This document shows positions 15,941 to 26,300 of a stretch of 64,000 bases of DNA, piece by piece; the stretch's first letter is position 1, and the number at the start of each line of letters is the position of its first letter. The position numbers and the translations under genes were made by a program. The stretch comes from Streptomyces cyaneofuscatus (GTDB lineage: Bacteria; Actinomycetota; Actinomycetes; Streptomycetales; Streptomycetaceae), in contig NZ_JOEM01000023.1 of NCBI RefSeq assembly GCF_000718135.1, positions 62,001 through 126,000 on the forward strand, written 5' to 3'. The notes under the pieces are model-generated. The model searched no databases and was not told the origin of the DNA. It worked only from the letters and a program-made list of their open reading frames with translations.

Positions 15941-16996
15941 TCACAGCGCGACCAGCACCTTGCCCCGGTGGTCCGACCGGTCGCGGTAGAGGCTTCCGTA
16001 CGCGGCGGGGATGGCGTCGAAGCCGTGGTGGAGGGTGTGGTCGCAGACGACCTCTCCGCGCCGGACCCGGCCGCCCAGCTCCGCGTGGAGGTCCTTCCAG
16101 TTCTGCTCGGTGAACCACTCCAGCGAGAAGATGCCCCGCACCGTCGCGCGCGGGAACATCAGGTACGGCAGCAGGCGCGGGCCTGTGCCCTCGTTGCCGA
16201 CCTGGGTCGCCCACTGCCAGCACACCGCCACCTGGCTGCCGACGTTGAGCATGGAGAACACCACGTCGGTGACGGTGCCGCCGAGGTTGTCGAAGTAGCG
16301 GTCGACCCCGTCGGGGGCCGCCCGGGTCAGCGCCTCGCGGACGGTGCCGGCGCTGTCGGTGTGCCGGTAGACGACGACCGTGTCGAAGCCGAGGCCGAGG
16401 AGGTACTCCGCCTTCTGCGGGGACGAGGTGGTCCCGACGACGCGGGCGCCCGCCAGCGCGGCGAGCTGGCCGACGAGCGCACCGACCGCACCGGAGGCCC
16501 CGCTGATGACGAAGGTGTCCCCCGGGGTCACCGTCATGTACTTGGCGAGGGTCCCCCAGGCCGTCATCCCCGGTCCGCCCATCACGCTCAGCGCGGTCGG
16601 GAGCGGCAGGGCGTCGTCGTACCACTGCGGGTCCAGCCTGCGGTAGGCCGGGAAGACCATGGGGAACGTGCCGGTCTGCCAGAGCTCGGCCTCCCCGGTG
16701 GAGACGACATGGGACCGCCAGCCGCCGAAGCCCTGCACGAGGTCGCCGACGCCGTGGGCGGCGCGCGGTCCGGCCTCGACGACCTCCATGATCGAGTCGG
16801 CGCCCATGTGGGTCCCGATCGGGGTGTCGAGGGCGATGCCCTGGAGGTAGGGGTCGACGGAGACGTACAGCGTGCGCAGGAGCATCTCGTCGGGGCCCAG
16901 GGTCACGTCGACGTTCTCGACGACCTTCTCGTAGACGCGGTCCACGTCGGGCACGCCCTCGACGTGCTCGCGGACCACCCATTTCTCGATCTTCAT
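15941..16996 (-). CDS. ftdE: MDR-family NADPH-dependent reductase (tetramate ring-forming alcohol dehydrogenase homologue)
   Basis: A 351-residue zinc-free medium-chain reductase of the prostaglandin-reductase/leukotriene-dehydrogenase group. The Rossmann nucleotide loop is FVISGASGAVGALVGQLAAL near residues 150-170, and VDRYFDNLGG is typical of the group. In polycyclic tetramate macrolactam clusters the equivalent gene (ftdE, ikaC, OX4 of HSAF) closes the last, six-membered or inner five-membered carbocycle by reductive cyclisation. Its ATG overlaps the stop of the preceding FAD enzyme by 4 bp, showing tight coupling. Assignment rests on family plus exact gene order. Confidence 0.88.
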   Translation of the reverse strand: MKIEKWVVREHVEGVPDVDRVYEKVVENVDVTLGPDEMLLRTLYVSVDPYLQGIALDTPIGTHMGADSIMEVVEAGPRAAHGVGDLVQGFGGWRSHVVSTGEAELWQTGTFPMVFPAYRRLDPQWYDDALPLPTALSVMGGPGMTAWGTLAKYMTVTPGDTFVISGASGAVGALVGQLAALAGARVVGTTSSPQKAEYLLGLGFDTVVVYRHTDSAGTVREALTRAAPDGVDRYFDNLGGTVTDVVFSMLNVGSQVAVCWQWATQVGNEGTGPRLLPYLMFPRATVRGIFSLEWFTEQNWKDLHAELGGRVRRGEVVCDHTLHHGFDAIPAAYGSLYRDRSDHRGKVLVAL

Positions 16997-18690
16997 GTGC
17001 TCTTCCCTGTCGTCGGTACGGGGATGACGCGGTGGGTCGGCGGGGGCGTGGTGAGGTCGACCGACGCGGTGAAGGACTTGCCGTCGTCGCGGCAGATGAA
17101 CTGCGTGACGTGGCGTCCGGCGGCGGCCGCCCGGATCAGCCCGCCGGTGGTGGCCCAGACGCCGGACTGGTAGAAGTTCGCCAGGCCCGGCAGCCCCGGC
17201 CCGTACTTCTTGACCAGCTCTTCGAGGGTCTCGCCGCTCTCCACGAACGGCTGCCAGCCCAGCACCGTGCCGTCGTAGTTGCCGGTGTAGCGGACCTGGG
17301 TGAGCGGGCTGGAGACGTCGCGTACGACGATGGCGTCGCGGATGCCCGGGAAGCGCTGCTCCAGGAAGTCCACGAGCGTCTCGCGTGCCCGTCGTTTGGC
17401 CGCGTAGTAGCCCCGGCCGTGGCGTACGGGCAGGGTGTGCAGCTCCTGGCCGCCACGGGAGCGGGTGACCTGTTCGGGGCCTTCGTCCAGAGCCCGCCAG
17501 GGGGCGATGTCGCAGAAGTAGGTGGCATAGACGACGGTGGTGCCGTCCGGGGAGAGTTCGGGGTAATGGCGGCTGCGGAACTGGACGTTGATGCTGGCGT
17601 GGCGGATGCCGGTGAGCTGCGCCGCCGTGGCCTCGTCGAGCAGGTAGGTCGTGCAGGGGTCCCCCTCCGGGAAGGGGCGGGAGAGGCCGAGGAAGAGGGT
17701 GAAGTACCCGGGGAAGACCATGCCGGGCTCATGGATGGTCCGGGTGTAGAGCTTGCGGTACTCCTCGCCGAGGTACTTGCCCTCCAGGAACTTCATGGTG
17801 GTGGTGTAGCCGTCGCAGGCGGAGACCACGATGTCCGCGCGCAGTTCGCGGCCGTCGCTGAGCCGGACGCCCACCGCGCGGTCGTCCTCGACGATGACCG
17901 TCTCGACCTTCGTGTTGTACGAGATCTCCCCGCCGAGCCGCCGGTAGCGGTCTTCGATCGACCGGGCGAGGCCGAGTGAGCCGCCTTCGGGGACACCCGC
18001 GGACAGGTTGGCGTGGGAGGCGAGCTGGAAGTGGAAGGGCAGGACGGGGAAGTTGGGGTGCTTCTCGTACAGGATGAAGTTGAAGGCCTCCCGCAGCAGC
18101 GGGTCCTTGAACTTCGCCGAGTAGTCGGCCATCAGAACGGTGATCGTGGTGCGGACTGCGTTGAAGTACGGCAGGAACGAGGCGAGCATCCGCCACCGTT
18201 CCACGCGGCCCATCAGGCCGACCGGCTTGAGGAACGGGTAAGCGGCAAGGGCCTTGCGGAAGCTGCGCAGTTGGGCGCAGAACCTGCGTACGGCACGGGC
18301 GTCGGCCGGCGAGATCCCGATGAGGTGGGCCTCCAGCCGGTCCGGGTCGGAGTAGAAGTGGACGGCCCGCCCGTCCTGTCCGCGCACGATGTTGAACACG
18401 TCGAAGTGGCGGATCTCCTTGCCCTGCAACGCGCCCAGCTCCAGCCAGATCTGGTGCATCTCGTTGCCGGGGCCGCTGCCGAGGAGCCAGCTGACGCAGG
18501 CGTCCAGGGTGAAGCCGCCGCGCTCCCAGGCGGTGCAGCAGCCGCCGGGCAGTTCGTGCATCTCCAGGATGTGGGTGCGGTAGCCGTTCATCCGGGCGTA
18601 GCAGCCGGTGGAGAGGCCGCCGAGGCCTCCGCCGATGATGATCATCGACTCACGGGGACGGCGGTCCCTGTCGGTCGTGGACGTGGTCAT
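16993..18690 (-). CDS. ftdD: Phytoene-dehydrogenase-like FAD oxidoreductase, second copy
   Basis: A 565-residue flavoprotein. The N-terminal FAD-binding motif is MIIIGGGLGGLSTGCYARMN, followed by LPGGCCTAWERGG; the C-terminal FAD-contact region is SGVWATTGGLIRAAAAGRHV. It resembles carotenoid desaturases/isomerases and the adjacent upstream paralogue along its whole length. In tetramate macrolactam clusters these enzymes carry out reductive carbon-carbon bond formation of the five-membered rings from a polyene precursor. Having two of them plus an MDR enzyme is the arrangement linked with 5-5-6 ring systems. The start (ATG 18690) overlaps the upstream gene by 4 bp; longer upstream frames are shadows of that gene. 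Confidence 0.9.
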   Translation of the reverse strand: MTTSTTDRDRRPRESMIIIGGGLGGLSTGCYARMNGYRTHILEMHELPGGCCTAWERGGFTLDACVSWLLGSGPGNEMHQIWLELGALQGKEIRHFDVFNIVRGQDGRAVHFYSDPDRLEAHLIGISPADARAVRRFCAQLRSFRKALAAYPFLKPVGLMGRVERWRMLASFLPYFNAVRTTITVLMADYSAKFKDPLLREAFNFILYEKHPNFPVLPFHFQLASHANLSAGVPEGGSLGLARSIEDRYRRLGGEISYNTKVETVIVEDDRAVGVRLSDGRELRADIVVSACDGYTTTMKFLEGKYLGEEYRKLYTRTIHEPGMVFPGYFTLFLGLSRPFPEGDPCTTYLLDEATAAQLTGIRHASINVQFRSRHYPELSPDGTTVVYATYFCDIAPWRALDEGPEQVTRSRGGQELHTLPVRHGRGYYAAKRRARETLVDFLEQRFPGIRDAIVVRDVSSPLTQVRYTGNYDGTVLGWQPFVESGETLEELVKKYGPGLPGLANFYQSGVWATTGGLIRAAAAGRHVTQFICRDDGKSFTASVDLTTPPPTHRVIPVPTTGKST

Positions 18691-20387
18691 GAACTGGTGT
18701 CCTCCCGTGCTGACCACCGGTCGAGCTGGGGCAGATGTCCCAGCTTCCCGGTGTGCCAGGGCTCGGTGGCCTCGCTCTCCCACGCCCGGAATTCCAGGCC
18801 GAGTTCGCGGCAGAGGTACTGGACGGCGAACCGGCCGGTGGAGGCGGCGCGGATCAGGCCGCCCATGCCGACCCACTGCCCGGCCATGGAGAAGCCGGTG
18901 AGGCCGGGGAGCCGCATCCGGTCCTTCCCGACCAGGCGGGCGGAGACGTCGTCGGCGTCGGAGAAGGCCTTCCAGGCGAGGATGGAGCCGTTGTGGTTGC
19001 CGGTGTAGCGGTGGGTGGTGGCGGGTGAGGCCACGTCCACGAGGTCGATGCGGTCGTTGATGCCGGGGTGGCGGCGCTCCAGGAAGGTGCGGACGAAGTC
19101 GGCGACCTCGTGCTTGCGTTGCCGGTACTCCTTGCGGTCGCGGGTACGCAGCTCCTTCCAGTAGGCGTAGTCGCTGAAGTAGGTGCAGTGCAGGACGGAG
19201 CGGCCGGGGGGTGCGAAGCCGTCGGAGTAGCGGGAGCGCGCCTGGACGACCAGGCTGTTCTGCAGGGCACCCGGCAGGCCCTTCCCGTCCTCGTCGGACA
19301 GGAGGTGGGTGGTGCTGTGGGCCTCGCCGGGGTCGAAGTCGCCGCGCAGGCCGACGAAGGCGGAGACGACGGCGGGGAAGAGGGTGCCGGGGCGCTGGAG
19401 GAGGTCGGTGTAGAGCTTGTCGATCCTGGGGCCGGTGTAACGGCCGCCGAGCAGTCCGTGGACGGTGGTGTGGCCGTCGGCCGCGGAGACGACGTGCTCG
19501 GCGAAGTAACGCTTTCCGTTGCGGAGTTCGACGCCGATCGCCCGGTCGTTCTCGACCAGGACCTTCTCCGTACGGGCCCGGTAGGTGACATGCCCGCCCA
19601 GGCCGAGGTAGCGCTCTTCGATCGAGCGCGAGAGGCCGAGTGAACCGCCTTGTGGGAAACCGGCGTTGAGGTGGTACGCCGCCGCCATGTTGAACAGGTA
19701 CGGCAGGAGCGGGAAGCCCTCCGGGTCCTGGAAGAAGATGTTGCGGAAGGCCCGGCGCAGCAGCGGGTCCTGGAACTTGTCGGCGAAGACGTGCATCGGC
19801 GTTGCCGCTGTCCGCCAGAACAGCCGGAAGGCCGGCAGCACCGTGCGCAGGGTGGCCGCGCGCTCCCGTACCGTCCGCAGGGCCGGTGCCGTCAGGAACG
19901 GGTACAGGTCGATGGCGATGAACCGCTTCAGATCGCGGGTGAAGGCCCGGATCAGGGGGGCGTCGGCGGGTGAGATCGCCAGCAGGTGGGCTTCCAGGCG
20001 GTCCGGGTCGTTGTAGAAGGTGACCGAACGGCCGCTCTCGTCCTCGACCTTGTTGAACAGCTCGAAGTTGGTGACGGTCTTGCCGTCGAGGGCGCCCAGC
20101 TCCCGCCAGACCTGGTGGGCGTCGTTGCCGGGCGCGGTGCCGATCAGCCACTCGATGCAGTAGTCGAAGAGGTACCCGTCGCGCGACCAGGCGGTGCAGC
20201 AGCCGCCGGGAAGGACGTGCTTCTCGAAGATCCGGGTCCTGGCGCCGCTCATCTGGGCGTAGCAGCCGGTGGAGAGGCCGGCCACGCCCGCGCCGATGAT
20301 GATCACGCGGGGTGGTGTGCCGGGGGTGCGTTCGCGGCTGCTCCAGTCGTCGGGCGCGGTTCGGACGGTGCTCGGGTCATCCGCCAT
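18687..20387 (-). CDS. ftdC: Phytoene-dehydrogenase-like FAD oxidoreductase, first copy
   Basis: A 566-residue paralogue of the next gene. The FAD-binding motif VIIIGAGVAGLSTGCYAQMS starts near residue 28, followed by VLPGGCCTAWSRDG and a C-terminal GQWVGMGGLIRAASTGRFAV. It is predicted to start ring formation on the tetramate polyene, as shown for homologous enzymes in HSAF and other pathways. The gene overlaps the end of the PKS-NRPS gene by 11 bp and the following paralogue by 4 bp. Both copies keep the Cys pair in PGGCC, typical of the tetramate subgroup. Which of the two acts first cannot be read from sequence. Confidence 0.9.
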   Translation of the reverse strand: MADDPSTVRTAPDDWSSRERTPGTPPRVIIIGAGVAGLSTGCYAQMSGARTRIFEKHVLPGGCCTAWSRDGYLFDYCIEWLIGTAPGNDAHQVWRELGALDGKTVTNFELFNKVEDESGRSVTFYNDPDRLEAHLLAISPADAPLIRAFTRDLKRFIAIDLYPFLTAPALRTVRERAATLRTVLPAFRLFWRTAATPMHVFADKFQDPLLRRAFRNIFFQDPEGFPLLPYLFNMAAAYHLNAGFPQGGSLGLSRSIEERYLGLGGHVTYRARTEKVLVENDRAIGVELRNGKRYFAEHVVSAADGHTTVHGLLGGRYTGPRIDKLYTDLLQRPGTLFPAVVSAFVGLRGDFDPGEAHSTTHLLSDEDGKGLPGALQNSLVVQARSRYSDGFAPPGRSVLHCTYFSDYAYWKELRTRDRKEYRQRKHEVADFVRTFLERRHPGINDRIDLVDVASPATTHRYTGNHNGSILAWKAFSDADDVSARLVGKDRMRLPGLTGFSMAGQWVGMGGLIRAASTGRFAVQYLCRELGLEFRAWESEATEPWHTGKLGHLPQLDRWSAREDTSS

Positions 20388-23300
20388 GGGCCGTGTCTCC
20401 CGTCAGTACGGTGCGGACCAGGGCGGCATTGCGGGCGAGGTGCTTGGGGTCGAGCATGTCGGCGTGGACGCCGGAGCCGCGCAGGACGACGGTGGTAGCG
20501 GTGGAGCTGCCGTGCCAGGTGCCGTGCTCGCCCGCCGCGTACAGGGCGGTCTTCTCCTCGTCGGTGATCACGCTGACCGGCGCGCTCACCGTTCCGGTGT
20601 TGGGGGTGCGGCCGCAGAAGGAGAGGTACTCAGCGGCGTGCGCGAGGGTTTCCTGGGCGACGGCGTCCGACCCGGTGTGTTTGCGCAGGTGGTCGGCGAG
20701 TTCAGCCTCGAAGACACGGATCCCCTCGTCCCCGGGCTCGTAACGCTCCATGATGCGGCGGGAGTCGAGGATGACGACATGGCCCACCCGCCGCCCGCGC
20801 CGCTCCAGCTCCTTCGCTGTCTCGAAGGCGAGGTTGCCACCGAGGGAGTAACCGAGGAGCAGGCAGGCCCCCTCGGGCCGGGCGGCCTCGATCAGGTCGG
20901 CGTACCGCGCCACCTTGTCGTCACCCGGGAGGTAGTTGAAGCCGATGACGGCGTACTCCGGGAGCTGGGCGGCCATGCCCCGGTAGACGAGTCCGTGGCC
21001 GCCGGCGGGCGGGAAGCAGAAGAGGTGCGGCGCCTGCCCGGAGTTGAAGGTCAGGTAGGGCAGTTCTTCGGTGCTGGTGCTGTGCAGGACCTCCTGGACG
21101 GTGGCGGCCATGCCGTGGAGGGTGGTGACCTGGTAGAGGCGGCTGACGGGGACGCTGACGCCGAACTCGGTGCGCAGGTGGTGGAGAAGCTCGATGAGCT
21201 TGATGGAGGAGCCGCCCATTTCGAAGAAGTCGTCCTCCAGGCCCACCTCTTCGAGCCCCAGCAGCGCCTTCCAGTGCCGGGCCACGCCCCTCTCGTAGAG
21301 CGTCACCGGCTCCTCGTGGGGGCGCTCGCCGGTCTCGGCGCGGGGTGCGGGCAGAGCGGCGGTGTCAATCTTGCCGTTGGCGGTGAGCGGGAGGGCGGGC
21401 AGCTCGACGACGTACGACGGGATCATGTACGAGGGCAGTGAGCCGGCCAGGTGGCGGCGCAGGGCCCGCCGGTCGAGGGCGGTGCCCGGTGTCGCCGGTA
21501 CGCAGTAGGCGCAGAGCGCGGCCTCTCCCCCGGTGTCCGTGGTGACGGTGACGACGGCCCGGGCGAGCGGGGGCCACTGGGCGAGGTGGGCCTCGATCTC
21601 GCCGATCTCGATTCGGTGGCCGCGCAGCTTGACCTGACTGTCCGTTCGGCCGAGCAGATGGACACGGCCGTGGGCGTCCCAGCGGGCGATGTCGCCGGTC
21701 CGGTAGAGCCGCTCGGGCCGGGCGCCCGGACCCTTGCCGAGCCTACGGGTGACGAAGCGGTCCGCCGTCTGCCCGGGGTCTCCGGCATAGCCGAGCGCGA
21801 CACCGTCACCGCCGATCCAGAGCTCGCCGGGGACGCCGGGCGGGACGGGTTCGCCGTGGGCGTCCAGGACGTGGAGGGTGCTGTTGGGCAGGGGCCGGCC
21901 GATCGGGACCATCAGACCGGGTTCCAGGTCGTCGACGGGCCCCTCGAAGAAGGCGCTGTCGATGGTCGCCTCGGTGAGGCCGTAGGAGTTGACGAGCCGC
22001 GTCGCCGGACCGCACAGCTCGCTCAGCCTCTGGTACTCCGCCACCTTCCAGGCGTCCGAACCGACCACCAGCAGCCGCAGGAAGTCCAGCCGCAGCCGCT
22101 CCCGTACGCAGTGGTCCATCAGCCCCCGCACCACCGCCGGGACGAACTCGGCGCAGTCGACGCGCTCCTGACGCATGGTCCGGTACAGCCGGGGGGTGTC
22201 GAAGAGCAGGTCGCGGTCGGCCAGGACGAGGTTGCCGCCCGAGCAGAGGGCGCGGACCAGGTCGCCGGTGAACACGTCGAAGGACGGCTCGGCCATCTGG
22301 AGGTGCACCCGGACGTCCGTCTCCAGCCGGTACGCCTGGCGCCACGCCCCGTACGCGGAGGCGAGGTTGCGGTGGCTGACGCGGACGGCCTTGGGGCGGC
22401 CGGTGGAGCCGGAGGTGGTGATGACGTACGCGGTCGAGTCCGGGGCCGTGTCATGCCGGGGGCCGTCCGGGTGCGGCTCGGTGGCGTGCAGGGCGTCGAG
22501 GGTCAGGGTGATGACCGGCAGGGCTGCGGTCCCCTCGCGTGCGGGCTCGCCGGAGACGATGACGAGGCCCGCTCCGGTGGCCCGGACGAGGTGGGCGATG
22601 CGGTCGGCGGGCTGGCCGGGCCGCAGCGGCAGGTAGGCGCCGCCGGCCTTGAGGACGGCGAGCAGGGTGACGATCAGCTCCGGCGACTTGTCCAGGCAGA
22701 CGACGACCACCGAGCCGGCGGTGACGCCCAGGGTGCGCAGCCGGGCGGCCGTGTCGGCGGCCCGCCGCTCCAGCTCCCCGTAAGTCAGCCGGCGGGCGCC
22801 ACCGCCCGGGAGCGGCATGGTGACGGCGACCGAGCCGGGGCGTGCGGCGGCGACCTCGCCGACCAGCTCATGGACCGGGGTGAAGGGGGCATCCGCGGCG
22901 GCCGTGGGCAGAGCGGGGCGGCTCCACTCCCCCACCAGCTGCTCCCGTTCGGCCTCGTCCAGCATCTCCAGCCGCGAGGCGGGGTGCTCGCCGGGCGCCC
23001 GGGTCATGTGGTCGAGCAGGCGGGTGTAGTGGGCGGCCATGCGGCGCATGGTCTGCGGGAGGAAGAGGTCGGTGTTGTACTTGAAGACGCAGTGGAAGCG
23101 GTGTTCCGCCTCGTCCTCGTAGGCGGAGAGCGTGATGTCGAACTGGCCTTCCTCCTCCGGCAGTTCGATGTACTCCAGCCGGTAGCCGTACTGCTCGGTG
23201 GCGACCTTGTGGGTGAGGAGGATGAACATCGCCTGGAAGACGGCCGAGCGGCTGGGGTCGTGCTGGAGGCCGAGCTGGTCGACGAGCAGGACGAACGGGT

Positions 23301-26300
23301 ACTCCTGGTTGTCCAGGCCGCCGAGGACGGTCCGGCGGACCTGTTCCAGGAGGTCCGCCACGCTCGGGTCGCCGGTGAGGTCGGCGTGGAGCGGGAGCGG
23401 GTTGACGAAGTAGCCGTAGACGGAGGCGAAGTCCTGCCGCGTCCGGCCGGTCACCGGGGAGCCGACGACGATGTGGTCCTGACCGGAGTAGCGGTGGAGC
23501 AGCAGGTAGTAGGCGCTCAGCAGCACCATGAACGGCGTGACGTTGTGGGCTCGGGCCAAGGCATGCACCCGGGCGCTGAGTTCGGTGTCCAGCACGAAGA
23601 ACTCGGAGGCGCCGTTGTGTGTCTGGACGGCCGGGCGCGGCTTGTCGACGGGGAGGTCGAGGAGGGGGACCTCGGTGGGGAGGTGGGAGCGCCAGTAGTC
23701 CAGCATTCCGGCGGCCTCGCGTCCGGCGAGGAAGGTGTTCTGCTGGTTGAGGAAGTCGAGGTAGCGGGCTTCCACGGGCGGGAGTTGGGGTTCGCGGCCC
23801 TGGCGCAGGGCTTCGTAGACCTGGAAGAGCTCCTCGATGAAGGTGAACGTGGAGATGGCGTCCGAGACGATGTGGTGGACGGCCTTCATGATGACCCAGC
23901 GGTCGTGCCCGCGCTTGAAGAGGCGGAAGCGGACGAGCGGGTCGTGGGCGAGGTCGTACGGTTTGCGGTACTCGGCGACGATGGTGGCGTGGATGGTCTC
24001 CCAGTCCTCGCCCTGGACGTCGAAGAGGGCGAGGTCGGGTTCGGCGTCCTCGGAGACCCGCTGCACGGCCTGCCCGTCCTCCAGCAGGAAGTTGGTGCGC
24101 AGAGCGGGGTGGCGGGCGATGAGCCGGCGGACGGCCTCGAACATCAGGTCCGGTTCGAGGGCGACGTTCACCTCGACGGCTCCGCCGATGTTGTAGGCGT
24201 ACCCGTCGGGGTTGAGGTGCTTGAGGAACCAGAGTGCCTTCTGGTTCTGGGTGAGCGGGAAGCGCGCGGGGTCGTCGTGGAGCTCGACGGTCCGGCCGGT
24301 GGTGTCGGGCCCGTCGGCCGAGGCGAGCTCCGCCAGGCCGTCGTGGAGCTGTGCGGCCAGCTCTCCGGCCGGCGTCCCGCTGAGCAGGGCGACCACGGGG
24401 AGGGCGACGCCGAGTTCGGCGTGGATGCGGGCGCGCAGTTCCATGGCCAGCAGGGAGTCGAGCCCCAGGTGGCCGAGGCCTTCGGCGGGGTCGATGCGGT
24501 CGGTGGCGGTGCGCAGGACGGCGGCGGAGAGGGCGGCGAAGCGGTCGGCGACCAGGGAGCGGCGGGTCTGCTCGTCGGCGGTACGGAAGGTGTCGAGGAA
24601 GCCGTTGCCCTGGGTGGCGGCCGGGGGCGGGGCGGCCGCCGCGGCCAGGGCGGTGACGAGCGGGGGCGGGGAGGGGTACCAGGCGAGGAAGGTGGGCCAG
24701 TCGACGACGGTGGCGACGACCAGTTGGGCGTGGTCCTGGCCGATGACGCGTTCCAGGACGGCCATGCCGGCGTCGGGGGCCAGGGAGCTCATGCCGCGGC
24801 TGTGCAGGTAGTGGTCGACCAGGCCGAGTTCCTCGATCATGCCGGTGGCCCAGGGGCCCCAGTCGAGGCTGAGCGCGGGCAGTCCCTGGGCGCGGCGGTG
24901 GTGGGCCAGGGCGTCCAGGAAGGCGTTGCCCGCCGCGTAGTTGGTCTGCCCGGCGGTGGTGAGCAGGGAGGCGATGGAGGCGAAGAGGACGAAGTGGTCG
25001 AGGGGTTCGTCCCGCAGGTGCCGGTGGAGGAGGTAGGCGCCGACGGTCTTGGGATCGTGGACGGCGTCGAAGGCGGGCCGGTCCAGGTCGGTGACCAGGG
25101 TGTCGCGGACCTGGCCGGCGAGATGGAACACTCCGCGCACGGGCGGGGACCCGGTGCGCCGGTGGGCGTCGAGCCAGCCGGTCAGGGCGGACTCGTCGGT
25201 GATGTCGAGGGGGGCCAGGACGGCCTGGGCGCCGAGCGCCTCCAGCTCACGGAGCAGGCCCACCGCCCGGCCTTCGGCAGTCGCGGGGTCGGTGGATGCC
25301 CATTTCTCTCGGGCGGGCACCGGCGTACGCCCCACCAGGATGAGCCTGCGGGCCCCTCGCCGGACGAGGGTGCGGCAGAGCAGCCGGCCGAGTGCGCCGA
25401 AGGCCCCGGTCACCAGGTAGCTGCCGTCGGCCCGCAGCCGTAGCGGCAGCGGCCGGGTGAGGCCCTCGGCCGGGCGGAGGCGGCTGGTGCGGCGTACGCC
25501 GTCGCGCAGGGCGATCTCCTCCTCGTCGTCGGCCAGCGCCTCGCGCAGGAGTGCCTCCGCCTCGGCGATGGCTCCCTCCGGGCCGGGGCGCCGCTCGGGG
25601 TCGAGGTCGATCAACTTGCCGGGGTGGTCGGTGAGTTCCTGGTGGCGCAGGACGCGGCCGACGCCCCAGGCGGGGGCCCCGAGCGGTTCGACGGGCTCGT
25701 CGGGCAGGACGGGCTGGGCACCCCGGGTGACGATGTGCAGCCTGCCTCCGGAGCCGCGGGCGAGGAGGGTCCGGGCCAGGGCGATCAGGGAGTACGAGCC
25801 CGGGCCGGCGTGGTCGCGTACGGCCTGCCGGTCGCAGGCGGCGAGGGAGGGCCGGTCGAGGTTCCACAGGTGCAGGACGGCCCCGCGGAACGGCTCGCCG
25901 TCCCGGTCCAACTCGGCGAAGAGGCGCTCCAGGTCGGCGGCGGACCCCGGGTCGACGGTGAAGGAACCGTCCGGGCCCGCTCCGGCGTACGCCTCACCCC
26001 GGCGCACCAGGTGGCAGCGCTCGCCCCGGGCGGCGGCGAGGGTGGCGAAGGCGTCGGCGATGCCCTGGGTGTCGGCGAGGACCAGCCAGCCGTGGTCCCG
26101 GGCCGCTATGACGGCAGGCGCGAGCGGGTCCGCCTCCGCCAGGTCCGGGCGTTCCGTCCAAACGGTCTCCGCGAGCCAGGAGTCGATCGTGGTCCGGGCC
26201 ACTGCGGTGGCCGCCTTCTCCACATCGGCGGCCCGGAACCCCTCGATCCGGCCCAGCGGCGCTCCGTCGTCGGCATACACGGCGATGTCCCCGAGCGTGG

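Noticed and set aside
18691..20151. Extension of the second FAD oxidoreductase to 1052 residues
   Set aside because: The added part is an out-of-frame reading of the preceding paralogue; ATG 18690 overlaps its stop by 4 bp and matches the family start.
21451..25443. A very long open frame on the plus strand (1330 codons) opposite the PKS-NRPS gene, and another at 25624-29061
   Set aside because: Both lie fully opposite a megasynthase whose domains are all recognisable. Their translations are Gly/Val/Arg-rich with no motifs, as expected for the antisense of GC-rich codons.
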